A stretch of DNA of 64,000 bases from Pelistega europaea (lineage in GTDB: Bacteria; Pseudomonadota; Gammaproteobacteria; Burkholderiales; Burkholderiaceae_B), in the NCBI RefSeq assembly GCF_013133775.1, contig NZ_JABGBO010000010.1, positions 37,541 through 101,540 of the forward strand, given 5' to 3'. Below are positions 52,059 through 63,969 of the stretch, piece after piece. A model generated the notes under the pieces. It saw only the letters and a list, made by a program, of their open reading frames with translations, was not told where the DNA came from and searched no databases. The position numbers were made by a program, and so were the translations under genes. Each line of letters begins with the position of its first letter. Position 1 is the stretch's first letter.

Positions 52059-55000
52059 GTGACGACTTATCAATTTATCCCCGGCTCTATTGCCCTTTCA
52101 GCCTTTAAATCCGAAAAACTTATTGAAGACTTGCGCAAAATTGATGTGCCAGTGCACCAAGTTTATGCAAATTACGAACATTATGTCTTTACAGAAGGTG
52201 AGTTGAATGCAGATGCTCAGCAACAACTGGAGCAACTGCTCAACTATGGTAAGCCATTTGTGGCGCCAACCTCTACAGAGGGTGCTTTAGTATTGCGAGT
52301 GATTCCTCGATTGGGCACAGTCTCACCATGGGCGAGTAAAGCAACAGATATTGCTCACAATTGTGGGTTGGCACAGGTCAAGCGTATTGAACGAGGTATT
52401 GCTTATACAATAGTGCCAGAATCAGGTTGGTTAGGTACCAAGAAAATTACACCAGAGCAGACAAACCTGATTGCCGATTTATTGCATGACCGTATGACAG
52501 AGTCCGTGGTGGCAGAGGATTTTGATGCTTCAGAGTTGATGCATACATTAGAAGGCAAGCCTTTACAGCAAGTACCTGTATTGACAGAGGGTAGAGGTGC
52601 GTTAGAGCAAGCTAATGTGGCTTTGGGTCTAGCTTTATCTGATGATGAAATTGATTATTTGAATAAGTCGTTTACTGAGTTAGGTCGCAACCCTACAGAT
52701 GTTGAATTGATGATGTTTGCACAGGCAAATAGTGAACATTGTCGTCATAAGATTTTTAATGCCTCATGGACAGTTGATGGTGTTGCACAAGACAAGACCT
52801 TGTTTGGTATGATTCGCGACACCCATAAGGCACAACCCCAAGGCACTATTGTTGCGTATTCTGATAATGCAGCGATTATGCAAGGTCGCAAAGTCGGTCG
52901 TTATTATCCAGAAGCAGGACTAGCTTCGACAGCACGTTATCAGATGCAAGAGCGTTTGACACATACTTTGATGAAAGTGGAAACGCATAATCATCCGACA
53001 GCAATAGCTCCTTTCCCTGGAGCGGCAACGGGTGCTGGTGGTGAAATTCGTGATGAGGGGGCAACAGGTCGTGGTTCTAAACCTAAAGCAGGTTTGACAG
53101 GTTTTACTGTGTCTAATCTCCATTTAGATGACATGACTGAAGACTGGGAAAAAGATTCTCACGGTATGCCTAGTCGTATTTCGACACCGTTGGACATTAT
53201 GATTCAAGGGTCGATTGGTGGAGCTGCGTTTAACAATGAATTTGGTCGCCCTAATTTATTAGGTTATTTCCGTGTTTACGAGCAGACTGTGGCGGGTAAA
53301 CAATGGGGTTATCACAAACCAATTATGATTGCGGGTGGTCTAGGTAGTATTGACGATAGTCTAACGCATAAAGATGAAATCCCTGCAGGTGCATTACTCA
53401 TCCAACTTGGTGGTCCAGGTATGCGTATTGGTATGGGCGGTGGTGCCGCATCTAGTATGGGAGTAGGTTCCAATACTGAGAGCTTAGATTTTGATTCAGT
53501 ACAGCGCGGTAATCCAGAATTAGAACGTCGAGCACAAGAAGTGATTGATGCTTGCTGGCAACGTTTGGATAAGAATCCTATTATTGCCATTCATGATGTA
53601 GGGGCTGGTGGTCTATCTAACGCATTTCCTGAACTTGTGAATGATGCTGGACGTGGTGCTATTTTTGATTTAAAACGTGTGCATCTCGAAGAATCGGGGA
53701 TGTCTGCAGCCGAGATTTGGAGTAATGAATCTCAAGAGCGTTATGTTTTATCTGTATTACCCGAGAACTTAGCAACCTTTGATGAAATTTGTGCAAGAGA
53801 GCGTTGTCCTTATGCGGTAATTGGTATCGCTACAGAAGAGCGTGTGCTGCGTGTAGTGGATGGAGAGGGCTTGCCTGGTGAAGCAGGTGAGACAAGTACT
53901 CGTACAGCTACCGTTGTGCGTCCTGTTGATGTACCTATTGATGTGATTTTAGGTAAGCCGCCTCGTATGCATCGTGATGTCACTCGAGAAGTGTTTACTG
54001 ACAAGGCTGTCGATGTGGTAGGGCTTGATTTTCATGAGATTGGGCGTAAAGTGATGCGTCATCCAACCGTGGCGAACAAGACTTTCTTAATCACTATTGG
54101 TGACCGTACAGTGGGGGGCTTAAATGCCCGCGATCAGATGGTCGGACCTTGGCAAGTGCCTGTTGCTGATTGTGCTGTGACCTTGGATTCATTTGAAGGA
54201 TACACAGGTCAAGCAATGGCAATGGGTGAGCGTAGTCCATTGGCGATTGTAAATGCTCCTGCATCTGGTCGTATGGCAGTGGCAGAAGCATTGACTAACT
54301 TGGTTGCTGCTGATGTGGAACATATTGAAGATATTAAGTTGTCCGCAAACTGGATGGCAGCTACAGGCGTCACAGGACAAGATGCCGCCTTATTTGATAC
54401 AGTAACCGCAGTAAGTGACTTTTGTCAAAAGGCAGGTTTATCTATCCCGGTAGGTAAAGACTCGCTGTCTATGCGTACCTCTTGGACCGAGGGCGAAACC
54501 AAGCAAGAGGTGGTTGCTCCAGTATCATTAATCGTAACGGCTTTTGCAAATGTCAACGATGCACGCAAGACTTTGACCCCTCAGCTACGTACTGATCAAG
54601 GCGATACTGTATTGATTTTAATTGATTTAGGTCAAGGTAAAAATCGTCTTGGAGGCTCTATTCTTTCGCATGTGACCAATCAGTTTGGTAATGAGGTTCC
54701 CGATTTAGAGGATGCAGAGTTACTGCGTAAATTCTTTGTTGCTATTCGTGCTTTAGCACAGAACGATGCGATTCTTGCTTATCATGACCGCTCTGATGGT
54801 GGTTTATTTGCGACGGTAGCCGAAATGGCATTTGCTGGTCATACAGGTGTATCAATTAATGTGGATATGCTGACCTTTGATGAAAATAGTGCTGATTGGG
54901 GGGATTACAAGATTCGTCCAGAACAGGTGTCTGTTCAACGAGACGAAAGTACTTTCAAAGCCTTGTTCAACGAAGAATTAGGTGCAGTGATTCAAGTGCG

Positions 55001-56099
55001 AGCTAGCGATCGTGATGCTGTTCTACAGGTATTGCGTGAGGCTGGGTTGTCATTATGCAGTAATGTTATTGGTAGTTTGAACGCCCACGATAAGATTGAG
55101 TTTTATCGTGACGGTAAGATGGTGTTTGATTTTGAACGTGCTGAGCTTGGTCAAGAATGGAGCAAAGTCAGCTATGAAATTATGAAACGCCGCGACAATC
55201 CTAAGACCGCATTGGCGGAGTTTAATCGTTGGCAAGACAAGGCTGATCCAGGTATGCAACCCAAAGTAGCGTTTAATCCTCAGGAAAATATCGCTGCCCC
55301 CTTTATTGCCAAGGGAGCCCGTCCAGCAGTAGCCATTTTACGTGAACAAGGTTGTAATAGCCATATTGAAATGGCATGGGCTTTTGATAAAGCTGGTTTT
55401 GCTGCGTTTGATGTGCATATGACAGACTTAATCAGTGGTCGCACAAAATTATCAGATTACCAAGGTCTAGTGGCAGTAGGTGGCTTTAGCTATGGTGATG
55501 TGCTTGGTGCGGGTGAGGGCTGGGGACGTACTATCCGCTTTAATGCACAGTTGGCCGAACAGTTTAATACTTTCTTTAACCGTCCAGATGTATTTGGTTT
55601 GGGGGTATGTAACGGTTGTCAAATGATGGCGACACTAGCAGATATGATTCCTGGTGCCAAGGCTTGGCCTAAATTTACTTACAATGTATCTGCGAAGTAT
55701 GAGGCTCGTTTAAGTATGGTTGAGATTCCCGAGTCAGCGTCGATTTTCTTTAGTGGTATGGCAGGTAGTCATTTGCCGATTGCAGTGGCACATGGAGAAG
55801 GCTTTGCCAACTTCACTGCACAAGGTGATTTAGATAATGTGGCGACAGCTATGCGTTATGTTAATAACAACGGCATGATTACTGAAGCATACCCAGCGAA
55901 TCCAAACGGTAGTATTAACGGGATTGCTGGTGTCACTACTGAGGATGGTCGCTTTACAATTATGATGCCGCACCCAGAGCGTGTTACACGTAATGTGATG
56001 ATGTCCTGGGCTCCTGAACGTTGGGGTGAGGCAGATACTGGTGGAGATTACTCACCTTGGATGCGTATGTTTATGAATGCACGCGTATTCTTAAAATAA
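52059..56099 (+). CDS. purL: Phosphoribosylformylglycinamidine synthase
   Basis: A large single-chain FGAM synthase, 1346 aa, fourth step of purine synthesis. Visible parts are the synthetase domains ([62 protein letters not shown]) and the C-terminal glutaminase with [15 protein letters not shown], the GVCNGCQMM nucleophile loop and MPHPERV. It starts with GTG at 52059. Followed by a terminator, then the guanine-branch genes guaB and guaA. Confidence 0.97.
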   Translation: MTTYQFIPGSIALSAFKSEKLIEDLRKIDVPVHQVYANYEHYVFTEGELNADAQQQLEQLLNYGKPFVAPTSTEGALVLRVIPRLGTVSPWASKATDIAHNCGLAQVKRIERGIAYTIVPESGWLGTKKITPEQTNLIADLLHDRMTESVVAEDFDASELMHTLEGKPLQQVPVLTEGRGALEQANVALGLALSDDEIDYLNKSFTELGRNPTDVELMMFAQANSEHCRHKIFNASWTVDGVAQDKTLFGMIRDTHKAQPQGTIVAYSDNAAIMQGRKVGRYYPEAGLASTARYQMQERLTHTLMKVETHNHPTAIAPFPGAATGAGGEIRDEGATGRGSKPKAGLTGFTVSNLHLDDMTEDWEKDSHGMPSRISTPLDIMIQGSIGGAAFNNEFGRPNLLGYFRVYEQTVAGKQWGYHKPIMIAGGLGSIDDSLTHKDEIPAGALLIQLGGPGMRIGMGGGAASSMGVGSNTESLDFDSVQRGNPELERRAQEVIDACWQRLDKNPIIAIHDVGAGGLSNAFPELVNDAGRGAIFDLKRVHLEESGMSAAEIWSNESQERYVLSVLPENLATFDEICARERCPYAVIGIATEERVLRVVDGEGLPGEAGETSTRTATVVRPVDVPIDVILGKPPRMHRDVTREVFTDKAVDVVGLDFHEIGRKVMRHPTVANKTFLITIGDRTVGGLNARDQMVGPWQVPVADCAVTLDSFEGYTGQAMAMGERSPLAIVNAPASGRMAVAEALTNLVAADVEHIEDIKLSANWMAATGVTGQDAALFDTVTAVSDFCQKAGLSIPVGKDSLSMRTSWTEGETKQEVVAPVSLIVTAFANVNDARKTLTPQLRTDQGDTVLILIDLGQGKNRLGGSILSHVTNQFGNEVPDLEDAELLRKFFVAIRALAQNDAILAYHDRSDGGLFATVAEMAFAGHTGVSINVDMLTFDENSADWGDYKIRPEQVSVQRDESTFKALFNEELGAVIQVRASDRDAVLQVLREAGLSLCSNVIGSLNAHDKIEFYRDGKMVFDFERAELGQEWSKVSYEIMKRRDNPKTALAEFNRWQDKADPGMQPKVAFNPQENIAAPFIAKGARPAVAILREQGCNSHIEMAWAFDKAGFAAFDVHMTDLISGRTKLSDYQGLVAVGGFSYGDVLGAGEGWGRTIRFNAQLAEQFNTFFNRPDVFGLGVCNGCQMMATLADMIPGAKAWPKFTYNVSAKYEARLSMVEIPESASIFFSGMAGSHLPIAVAHGEGFANFTAQGDLDNVATAMRYVNNNGMITEAYPANPNGSINGIAGVTTEDGRFTIMMPHPERVTRNVMMSWAPERWGEADTGGDYSPWMRMFMNARVFLK

Positions 56100-56108
56100 T
56101 TGGAAAAG

Positions 56109-56137
56109 CAGGTGGTTGTACGACCGCCTGTTTTTTT
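56109..56137 (+). terminator. Intrinsic terminator of purL
   Basis: CAGGTGGT (56109-56116) pairs with ACCGCCTG (56123-56130), one G-U pair, followed by TTTTTTT. Confidence 0.85.
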
Positions 56138-56353
56138 ATTGAATATTTTTATGTGTTAGTAATGCTTACTTGTTTTGGGTAGAAAGGCAATAATTTCAAT
56201 ACTTAGGCATTTAATGCATTAAAAGTAACTTTTATCCTAATTAGGCCGATGAATTAAATTTTTTCTGCTGTCTTAATGTATTTTATGCTCAATATATTGA
56301 GAGGGTAATAAGATTTTTAACTTGTTATACCCGTTTGTAAAGAGGGTAATCAC

Positions 56354-56382
56354 TTGAAAATAAACGGTTTATAGCGTATAAT
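56354..56382 (+). promoter_or_regulatory. Promoter of guaBA
   Basis: TTGAAA (56354-56359), a 17-bp spacer and a perfect TATAAT (56377-56382) lie 26 bp before the guaB ATG. Confidence 0.8.
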
Positions 56383-56404
56383 TGATTTTTGTGCTTGGAG
56401 TTAA

Positions 56405-57868
<1,464 letters not shown>

Positions 57869-57917
57869 TCTCATTTTTTTGGTTTTTTAAGCAGTTTGCT
57901 TTTTTCTTGGTAAGACT

Positions 57918-59510
57918 ATGCACCAACGTATTCTCATTCTTGATTTTGGTTCTCAAGTAACCCAACTTATTGCTCGTCGTGTTCGTGAGGCGGGTGTTTA
58001 TTGTGAAATCCATCCTGGTGATGTAGATGATAACTTTATCCGTGAGCAACTTGCTTTAGGTTTAAAAGGTATTATTCTTTCTGGTAGCCATTCGTCTGCT
58101 TATGACGAGGGTTCTCTTAAAGTCACTGATGCTGTCTTTTTATCAAATGTACCAGTGTTAGGTATTTGCTATGGTATGCAGGCAATGGCTAACCAGTTAG
58201 GTGGTACGGTTTCTTGGTCAGACCACCGAGAGTTTGGTTATGCTGAGGTGCAAGTACATGGTCAAACAGCATTATTGAATACGTTGGAAGATGGTCGTAC
58301 CAAAGACGGTCATCCTTTATTAAAAGTATGGATGAGTCATGGTGATAAAGTGACTGAAATGCCACCGGGTTTTAAACTCATGGCATCGACTCCTTCATGT
58401 CCTATCGCCGGTATGGCAGACGAAGAACGTCGTTTCTATGCCGTGCAATTCCACCCTGAAGTGACACACACAGTTCAAGGTAAAGCATTATTGCATCGCT
58501 TTGTTTTGGATATTTGTGGTTGTGTCGGTGACTGGACAATGCCTAACTATGTCGAAGAAGCTGTTGAGCGTATTCGTGAACAAGTAGGTACCGATGAGGT
58601 TATCCTTGGTTTATCGGGTGGCGTGGATTCTTCTGTTGCTGCAGCACTGATTCACCGTGCGATTGGCGATCAGTTGACTTGTGTGTTTGTGGATCATGGT
58701 TTATTGCGTTTGAATGAGGGCGACCAAGTGATGGAAGTCCTTCATGAGAACCTCGGGGTGAAGATTATTCGTGTTAATGCAGTCGACCAATTTATGAAAC
58801 ACCTTGAGGGTGTGACCGATCCAGAGAAAAAACGCAAAATTATCGGACGTGAATTTGTAGAAGTTTTCCAAGAAGAAGCAGGTAAATTGGTCAATGCCAA
58901 ATGGCTTGCACAAGGAACCATCTACCCAGACGTGATTGAATCAGCAGGAGCCAAAACAGGTAAAGCCGTTTCGATTAAATCACACCACAATGTTGGCGGA
59001 TTGCCTGAAACATTGAATTTACAACTATTAGAACCACTACGCGAGTTGTTTAAAGACGAAGTCCGTGAATTAGGTATTGCATTAGGTTTACCTCATCATA
59101 TGGTTTACCGTCACCCATTCCCAGGACCAGGGTTAGGTGTACGTATCCTTGGTGAAGTGAAGCAAGAGTACGCAGATTTACTTCGCCGTGCTGATGCTAT
59201 CTTTATCGAAGAATTACGTAACTTTATTGACCCAGAGACCGGCAAATCGTGGTATGACCTTACCTCACAAGCCTTTGCAGTATTCTTACCCGTGAAATCA
59301 GTAGGAGTGATGGGAGATGGGCGCACATACGATTATGTAGTGGCATTGCGTGCCGTACAAACATCAGACTTCATGACGGCTGATTGGGCACACTTGCCTT
59401 ATCCGTTATTGTCAAAAGTTTCATCACGTATTATTAACGAAGTGCGTGGCATCAACCGCGTAACTTACGACGTATCAAGCAAACCCCCCGCAACGATAGA
59501 GTGGGAATAA
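57918..59510 (+). CDS. guaA: GMP synthase (glutamine-hydrolysing)
   Basis: Converts XMP to GMP. The 530-aa protein has the class I glutaminase domain with [10 protein letters not shown] (Cys84) and [11 protein letters not shown], the ATP-pyrophosphatase P-loop [10 protein letters not shown], and the dimerisation domain ending [16 protein letters not shown]. The oxyanion-side motif reads SGSHSS, as I recall for betaproteobacterial GuaA. The stop codon is the first base of a terminator stem that starts the palindromic cassette array. Confidence 0.97.
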   Translation: MHQRILILDFGSQVTQLIARRVREAGVYCEIHPGDVDDNFIREQLALGLKGIILSGSHSSAYDEGSLKVTDAVFLSNVPVLGICYGMQAMANQLGGTVSWSDHREFGYAEVQVHGQTALLNTLEDGRTKDGHPLLKVWMSHGDKVTEMPPGFKLMASTPSCPIAGMADEERRFYAVQFHPEVTHTVQGKALLHRFVLDICGCVGDWTMPNYVEEAVERIREQVGTDEVILGLSGGVDSSVAAALIHRAIGDQLTCVFVDHGLLRLNEGDQVMEVLHENLGVKIIRVNAVDQFMKHLEGVTDPEKKRKIIGREFVEVFQEEAGKLVNAKWLAQGTIYPDVIESAGAKTGKAVSIKSHHNVGGLPETLNLQLLEPLRELFKDEVRELGIALGLPHHMVYRHPFPGPGLGVRILGEVKQEYADLLRRADAIFIEELRNFIDPETGKSWYDLTSQAFAVFLPVKSVGVMGDGRTYDYVVALRAVQTSDFMTADWAHLPYPLLSKVSSRIINEVRGINRVTYDVSSKPPATIEWE

Positions 59511-59554
59511 TTAGGACTCAAAATCTTCCTTTAGGACGATTTTGAGCCTAATTA
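59508..59554 (+). terminator. guaA terminator, first palindrome of the array
   Basis: TAATTAGG then CTCAAAATC (within 59508-59525) pairs with GATTTTGAG (59538-59546) and CCTAATTA-like sequence, with one bulge. The stem includes the guaA stop codon. It is followed directly by the first 26-bp array element. Confidence 0.75.
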
Positions 59555-59869
59555 TTCTGAGAGCCTCTGGCTCGAAGTGGACCTATTCGGCTTTCTCTGC
59601 AGAGAAAGCCGTGGATATTCTGAGAAGCTCTGGCTCGAAGTGGGGAAATGTGGACACGAAAAGGTACGAGTGTACCTTTTTGTGCCTGATTTCCCGGAGA
59701 AGCTCTGCGACGAAGTGGGGAAATGTGGACACGAAAAGGTACGAGTGTACCTTTTTGTGCCTGATTTCCCAGAGGAGCTCTGCGACGAAGTGGAGCATTG
59801 TAGACACAAAAGAGTCTATTGAGGACTCTTTTGTGCTTCAAGGTTCTGAGAGCCTCTGGCACGAAGTGG
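59555..59869. repeat. Array of five 26-bp elements separated by palindromic spacers
   Basis: The 26-bp element, ending CTCTGG or CTCTGC then a CGAAGTGG, is at 59555-59580, 59618-59643, 59693-59718, 59768-59793 and 59844-59869. Spacers are 37, 49, 49 and 50 bp, and each is a hairpin: a perfect 24-bp palindrome at 59588-59611; two identical A-run/T-run hairpins (GGTAC-GAGT-GTACC) at 59644-59692 and 59719-59767; and a 12-bp stem CACAAAAGAGTC/GACTCTTTTGTG at 59805-59835. Several reading frames stay open through the array but only because of the repetition. It is not a CRISPR array. Confidence 0.92.
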
Positions 59870-59872
59870 ATC

Positions 59873-60061
59873 GGTGGTTACTTAATTGCAGTTCCACCTC
59901 AAAATACCAGCCGTTGCTGTCCTGCGTGTGGACATACAGCAAAGGATAATCGTCAAACACAAGAGTTATTTGAATGTATGGATTGCGGTTACACGGAAAA
60001 TGCGGATGTGGTTGGTGCCATCAATGTATTAAAGCGCGGTCAGGCGATACTGGCGGAGTAA
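59873..60061 (+). pseudogene. tnpB: Truncated tnpB (IS200/IS605-family C-terminus)
   Basis: Sixty-two codons encode the C-terminal zinc finger of TnpB: VPPQNTSRCCPACGH, then ECMDCGYTENADVVGAINVLKRG, with the CxxC...CxxC ligands and the final RuvC-III aspartate region (NADVVGA). The N-terminal 300 or so residues are gone. Intact TnpB is an RNA-guided nuclease of IS605 elements. This fragment cannot be active, but its downstream right-end region is well preserved. Confidence 0.9.
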
Positions 60062-60200
60062 AAGTATTCAGGGCAGGACATGCCCGTAGCGCGTGTGAAG
60101 TGAACTGTGCTGTAAGGCAGTCAGCAACACGAACCCACCGAAGTGAGCTAACAGGCAGTATCGTTAGACGCAATAGGAATCCTCTTGCTTTAGCAAGAGG
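60062..60200 (+). ncRNA. IS605-type right end and candidate omega-RNA scaffold
   Basis: Directly after the tnpB stop are GGGCA-ggaca-TGCCC (hairpin near 60071) and a structured stretch ending in the perfect hairpin CCTCTTGC-TTTA-GCAAGAGG (60181-60200). In IS605-family elements the tnpB 3' end and right end are transcribed as the omega guide RNA. A diverged copy of 60103-60200 stands alone at 41241-41336. RNA function is inferred from position and family. Confidence 0.4.
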
Positions 60201-60241
60201 AGGAGGTCAAGAGGGAGTGACGGAGATGTTATGTAGTAATT

Positions 60242-60282
60242 TTGCATGATGGTGTATTTGTATGATATAATACATTGTATTA
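60242..60282 (+). promoter_or_regulatory. Promoter and operator of the toxin-antitoxin cluster
   Basis: TTGCAT (60242-60247), an 18-bp spacer and TATAAT (60266-60271). The perfect inverted repeat TAATACATTGTATTA (60268-60282) overlaps the -10 box, as expected for autorepression by an antitoxin. Confidence 0.7.
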
Positions 60283-60299
60283 GTATTTTTTTATATGCC

Positions 60300-60602
60300 A
60301 TGTACACAATCGTAGAAAGTGATAAATTTAAGAAAGCCGTTGCGGATATATGGACGGAAGAGGAGCGACTGGAGTTTTTTAGCTTTATTGCTGTGAACCC
60401 TTTAGCTGGTGATGTCATTCCAGGTCTAGGAGGACTTAGAAAAATCAGATGGAAAGTATCAGGTAAAGGTAAAAGAGGAGGGGCTAGGGTATTGTATTAC
60501 AATGTCTTAGAAGAGGGCATTATTAATATGTACTATATCTATGTGAAGGCTGAAATTGAAAACATGACACCTAAAGAAATTTTGAAATTAGGTAAGGAGT
60601 AA
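60300..60602 (+). CDS. RelE/HigB-type toxin
   Basis: A 100-aa protein of the HigB2/RelE superfamily (COG4737 type), presumed mRNA interferase. The ATG at 60300 is preferred to an upstream in-frame start because MYTIVESDKFKK is the usual beginning. Family features are NPLAGDVIPGLGGLRKIRW, KGKRGGARVLYY and the C-terminal YVKAEIENMTPKEI. The antitoxin gene follows 3 bp after the stop codon. Confidence 0.88.
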   Translation: MYTIVESDKFKKAVADIWTEEERLEFFSFIAVNPLAGDVIPGLGGLRKIRWKVSGKGKRGGARVLYYNVLEEGIINMYYIYVKAEIENMTPKEILKLGKE

Positions 60603-60605
60603 AAG

Positions 60606-60926
60606 ATGAAGTTTCTAGATATGAATGTTGATGATGTTATCAAAGCCTTGATTGCAGATGATCCAGAGCTTGCTAATCATGAGGAATCTCTACGTCAATC
60701 TTTTGATGATCTTAAAAAAGGGCGTGTTGTTCGTACTGTTATCTCTGAGGTAGCTCAGACACGTAGCAAATCAGGCTTGTCTCAAGCCAAGTTTGCAGAA
60801 CGTTTGGGTATTTCGGTTAATACTTTGCGTTCATGGGAGCAAGGACATCGTAAGCCGAGTGGTGCTGCAGCCACACTATTGGGGCTTTTAAATAAGCACC
60901 CTGAATTAGTAGCAGAGTTACGCTAA
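60606..60926 (+). CDS. HTH antitoxin (NadS/HigA2-type)
   Basis: A 106-aa protein with an N-terminal toxin-binding region and a C-terminal XRE helix-turn-helix: SGLSQAKFAERLGISVNTL, then SWEQGHRKPSGAA. This is the usual partner of the HigB2-type toxin encoded just upstream, neutralising it and repressing the promoter at 60266. Its stop codon overlaps the next start by one base. Confidence 0.9.
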   Translation: MKFLDMNVDDVIKALIADDPELANHEESLRQSFDDLKKGRVVRTVISEVAQTRSKSGLSQAKFAERLGISVNTLRSWEQGHRKPSGAAATLLGLLNKHPELVAELR

Positions 60927-61231
60927 TGAGAATGTATAACCCACCGCATCCTGGATTGCTAGTTAAAGAATTCTTAGATGGTGCTGACGTTTCTCTAACA
61001 AAAGCTGCTAAGCATTTAGGTATTTCGCGGTACCTGTTGCTACGAATAATTAAATGCCAAACAGCTATTTCTGCTGAAATGGCGCTGCGGTTGGAGGAGG
61101 CTTTTGGCGCAACTAAAGCTGAAACGTGGTTAAAAATGCAGCTTGACTATGACTTATGGCAAGCAGAACAGAAGCACGAGAAGTCTATTGTACAGCCTTT
61201 TTACCACGCTTCTGTGTCCGCTATGGTGTAG
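60926..61231 (+). CDS. HigA-family antitoxin (third gene of the cluster)
   Basis: A 101-aa XRE-family protein with the HigA pattern PPHPGLLVKEFL, TKAAKHLGISRYLLLRII and AISAEMALRLEEAFG. HigA normally pairs with a 92-aa HigB toxin, which is absent. It overlaps the preceding antitoxin gene by one base, so toxin, antitoxin and HigA form one operon. It may be an orphan antitoxin recruited as co-repressor, or a second neutraliser. Confidence 0.88.
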   Translation: MRMYNPPHPGLLVKEFLDGADVSLTKAAKHLGISRYLLLRIIKCQTAISAEMALRLEEAFGATKAETWLKMQLDYDLWQAEQKHEKSIVQPFYHASVSAMV

Positions 61232-61327
61232 TTGGAGGGAGAGTATTTTTAGGTGAAAGAGTGACAAAAATGCAATTACCAAAAGCCTTAGAGGAAAGGG
61301 GTGTAGATACTGATATTGGAGACACTT

Positions 61328-62293
61328 ATGACAGTCGATATCCAATCGTTGATGGATGCCTTACCTATTTTTCGATTGACGCCTAGATGCATAGCGGGGA
61401 TCTCTGGTTTTGTAGATCAGCAAGATGACTGGTCTAGACTGAATAAACCTATTTTTCTTTGGGAACCACCAGCAGGGAAAAGAGTGCCCTTCATTACTCC
61501 CGATGATGCCTTGCCAAAAATACTTTGTTATCAGGGAATGACTGTTGAACAAGCTTTAGCGCTGACACGCTCAATGGTTACTGAAATGAAAAAATCAATT
61601 TCAGAGGAACAATGGGTAATTTACTATGACACATGGGAACCAGATGCCCCTATTAATGTATCTGTGTTTGATTTTGTAAATTGGTTAAAGTCAGTAGAAA
61701 TTGCACATTATTCTCCTTTTTTTAATAACAACACAACGTTATTTTCTATTGCCTCAGCTTTAGAGGAGGTGGGATATGAGGCGAGTACAGCTCCTATATT
61801 GACATCTACAGATTATGAAGGCATAGCTTTTTCTTTGAAAAATTTACCTACTACTCCAGCTCCACGAGCTATGATGGAGTTTGTTAGACCGACATGGTAT
61901 GAGCCGAGTGCTGAAACAGACACACTATATTATTGGTGGAAGATGGAAATGCAAAATATCGCCGCTCAACTTGAAAAGGCATTGGGGGAGCCTGTTTTCT
62001 ATTTTGCGGATCCCAATGATGATTGCGATGATGATACTGCACATCGATTTATTATTCTGCATTGGTGTTGCACTTTTAAACCTCATTCTACCTTTGTTCA
62101 ATACTTATGTCGAAAGAGTGGTGCTAAGGATGTCGAAGAGTTAAAAAAAGCACTTCTTGACAGTGCTAATTATCTTCATCCATTTAAAATGCACAATGCA
62201 CTTGATGATGATTTTAGGAATGAGACTCTCTTTTTTGCTTGTGTATTGGCTACTTATACAGAGAAGGGGTTAACTTTCGCTCCAAAACATTAA
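61328..62293 (+). CDS. Hypothetical protein of unknown family
   Basis: A 321-aa soluble protein without signal peptide or clear helices in the membrane. The ATG at 61328 is chosen because a GGAG lies 6 nt upstream. The composition is rich in W, P and D (for example FLWEPPAGKRVPFITPDDAL and YYDTWEPDAP). I do not recognise any domain. It sits between the toxin-antitoxin cluster and the nitrilase gene in the accessory stretch. Confidence 0.75.
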   Translation: MTVDIQSLMDALPIFRLTPRCIAGISGFVDQQDDWSRLNKPIFLWEPPAGKRVPFITPDDALPKILCYQGMTVEQALALTRSMVTEMKKSISEEQWVIYYDTWEPDAPINVSVFDFVNWLKSVEIAHYSPFFNNNTTLFSIASALEEVGYEASTAPILTSTDYEGIAFSLKNLPTTPAPRAMMEFVRPTWYEPSAETDTLYYWWKMEMQNIAAQLEKALGEPVFYFADPNDDCDDDTAHRFIILHWCCTFKPHSTFVQYLCRKSGAKDVEELKKALLDSANYLHPFKMHNALDDDFRNETLFFACVLATYTEKGLTFAPKH

Positions 62294-62489
62294 TCCCTAT
62301 TGTTTCCAAATTTCTATACGAAACAGATCGAACTGGTGGATAGATGTCTCTATCAATCCCTTCTCAATGCAGAGAATACGCCTTCTGGATGAGAGCCTTA
62401 TTACTTTTCCTCATGAAAAAAATGCCTCATATTGACTTAATTTTGCTTCCCTCTTAAGATGACTTTTTTAGTGATAAAAAGGGAAGAGT

Positions 62490-63410
62490 ATGTCTAAATT
62501 CACATTAGCTGCATTACAAATAGGTTCTTCACTCAAAGGAAAAGCAGACACACTTGCTAATATTCTCAAGTTTGAAGATGAAATCAAAAAAATAGGTGCC
62601 TCTTTGGTTGTGATGCCAGAAGCCTTATTGGGTGGATATCCTAAGGGAAGTACCTTTGGCACTTATTTGGGATACCGTTTACCTGAAGGACGAGAGGCAT
62701 TTGCACAGTATCATGCTAACGCGATAGATGTTCCAGGGCCTGAAACAGATGAACTTGCGGCACTCTCACAAAGAACGGGAGCGAGTATTGTGATTGGGGT
62801 GATTGAGCGTTCAGGGGCGACCTTGTATTGCACAGCCTTGTACTTTACCCCAGAAGAGGGTTTGGTGGCTAAACACCGTAAATTAATGCCTACAGCAACA
62901 GAGCGTTTGATTTGGGGGCAAGGTGATGGATCAACATTAGCAACCGTAAAAACTCCGATGGGTGTAATCGGTGGGGCTATTTGCTGGGAAAACTACATGC
63001 CTTTATTACGGATGGCAATGTATGCTAAAGGATTAGATATCTGGTGTGCCCCAACCGTTGACACAAGAGAAATTTGGCAAGCATCTATGCGTCACATTGC
63101 TTATGAGGGGCGTTGCTTCCTGGTAAGTGCATGTCAGGTACAACCTTCGCCTAAAGCATTGGGTATTGAAGTACCGTCATGGGATGAAAACTTGCCTCTA
63201 ATGCATGGCAACAGCATTATTGTTAATCCTTTAGGAGAAGTCATTGCGGGACCATTAAAAGATGAGACTGGTCTAGTTTATGCTCAAATAGATACTGAGG
63301 ATATCGTGAAAGCACGTTATGACTTTGATGTAACTGGACATTATGCTCGTCCTGATGTATTCAGCCTTTCTGTGAATGAACAAGAACAGAAGAATGTTGC
63401 ATTTAAATAA
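62490..63410 (+). CDS. Nitrilase
   Basis: A 306-aa carbon-nitrogen hydrolase, branch 1 (nitrilase proper), converting nitriles to acids and ammonia. The catalytic triad is Glu44 ([13 protein letters not shown]), Lys131 (KHRKLMPT) and Cys165 ([12 protein letters not shown]). Length and the [10 protein letters not shown] motif match aliphatic/aromatic nitrilases rather than amidases or NAD synthetase domains. No substrate-linked neighbours. A GGGAAGAG site precedes the ATG. Confidence 0.92.
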   Translation: MSKFTLAALQIGSSLKGKADTLANILKFEDEIKKIGASLVVMPEALLGGYPKGSTFGTYLGYRLPEGREAFAQYHANAIDVPGPETDELAALSQRTGASIVIGVIERSGATLYCTALYFTPEEGLVAKHRKLMPTATERLIWGQGDGSTLATVKTPMGVIGGAICWENYMPLLRMAMYAKGLDIWCAPTVDTREIWQASMRHIAYEGRCFLVSACQVQPSPKALGIEVPSWDENLPLMHGNSIIVNPLGEVIAGPLKDETGLVYAQIDTEDIVKARYDFDVTGHYARPDVFSLSVNEQEQKNVAFK

Positions 63411-63905
63411 GGAAATCTATTCAGAAAAATATATTCGAGCAAAAGGGCAAGGAGAGTGAGGAGCTAAAGGTAGAAAAGCTAAAGGTGGGGGAGTCAATTT
63501 TCCCTTGTTGATGCAATAGGGGTATGTTGTAAATGCACACCTCTCTCTTTGTCAATGCGAGAGGGAATCTACAGAATGACTCGATAAAATGAACCAAAGA
63601 TTTTAAGAAGAGGGAATTAAGAAAGGGGGGCTTATTAAAAACAGATTCGTTGTTTTTTGGCAACAAAAAAATAGTGTTCTTGGTCTAAAAAGAGTGTTTT
63701 TCTTATGAGGCAGAGAATTTTTTGCAAAAGAGACTTGCTTTTTTGTTTTGAATAAGTCTATAATTTAATTCTTCGCAGCGAAATTGATTTTCTAAGCGAA
63801 GTTTAAAACGAAATCTGAAACATTGTTTGAGAGAGTAGGTCAAGTAGTTGTTTGTGTTTAGTAAACAACAAATTTTTAAAAATAAAAAATATTTTTAAAA
63901 AGTGC

Positions 63906-63969
63906 TTGACAGGATGTAGTTAGATAGTTCATAATTACGTTCTTTGCTGCTAACGAGCAATATCGTTAG
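63906..63969 (+). promoter_or_regulatory. Strong promoter of rRNA-operon type at the window edge
   Basis: TTGACA (63906-63911), an 18-bp spacer and CATAAT (63930-63935) follow an A/T-tract region (about 63870-63900) like an UP element. Downstream, CTAACGA (63950-63956) and TCGTTAG (63963-63969) form a leader hairpin. No coding sequence is seen from 63411 to the window end. The look is that of an rRNA operon promoter with 16S rRNA beyond 64000; this is inferred. Confidence 0.5.

Noticed and set aside
59508..59869. CRISPR array
   Set aside because: Repeats and spacers have CRISPR-like lengths, but the spacers are self-complementary hairpins, two are identical, the repeat copies differ from each other, and no cas genes are present.
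59542..59949. Protein-coding genes across the palindromic array
   Set aside because: Several frames on both strands stay open only because the 75-bp period is a multiple of three; the predicted peptides are repeats of the DNA pattern, with no ribosome site or family match.
60300..60602. Longer toxin reading frame starting at 60246
   Set aside because: The extra residues are encoded by the promoter/operator DNA and match no family; the ATG at 60300 gives the usual RelE/HigB start.
63421..63666. 81-aa open frame on the minus strand after the nitrilase gene
   Set aside because: Serine/phenylalanine/leucine-rich low-complexity chain from a purine-rich strand; no start signals.
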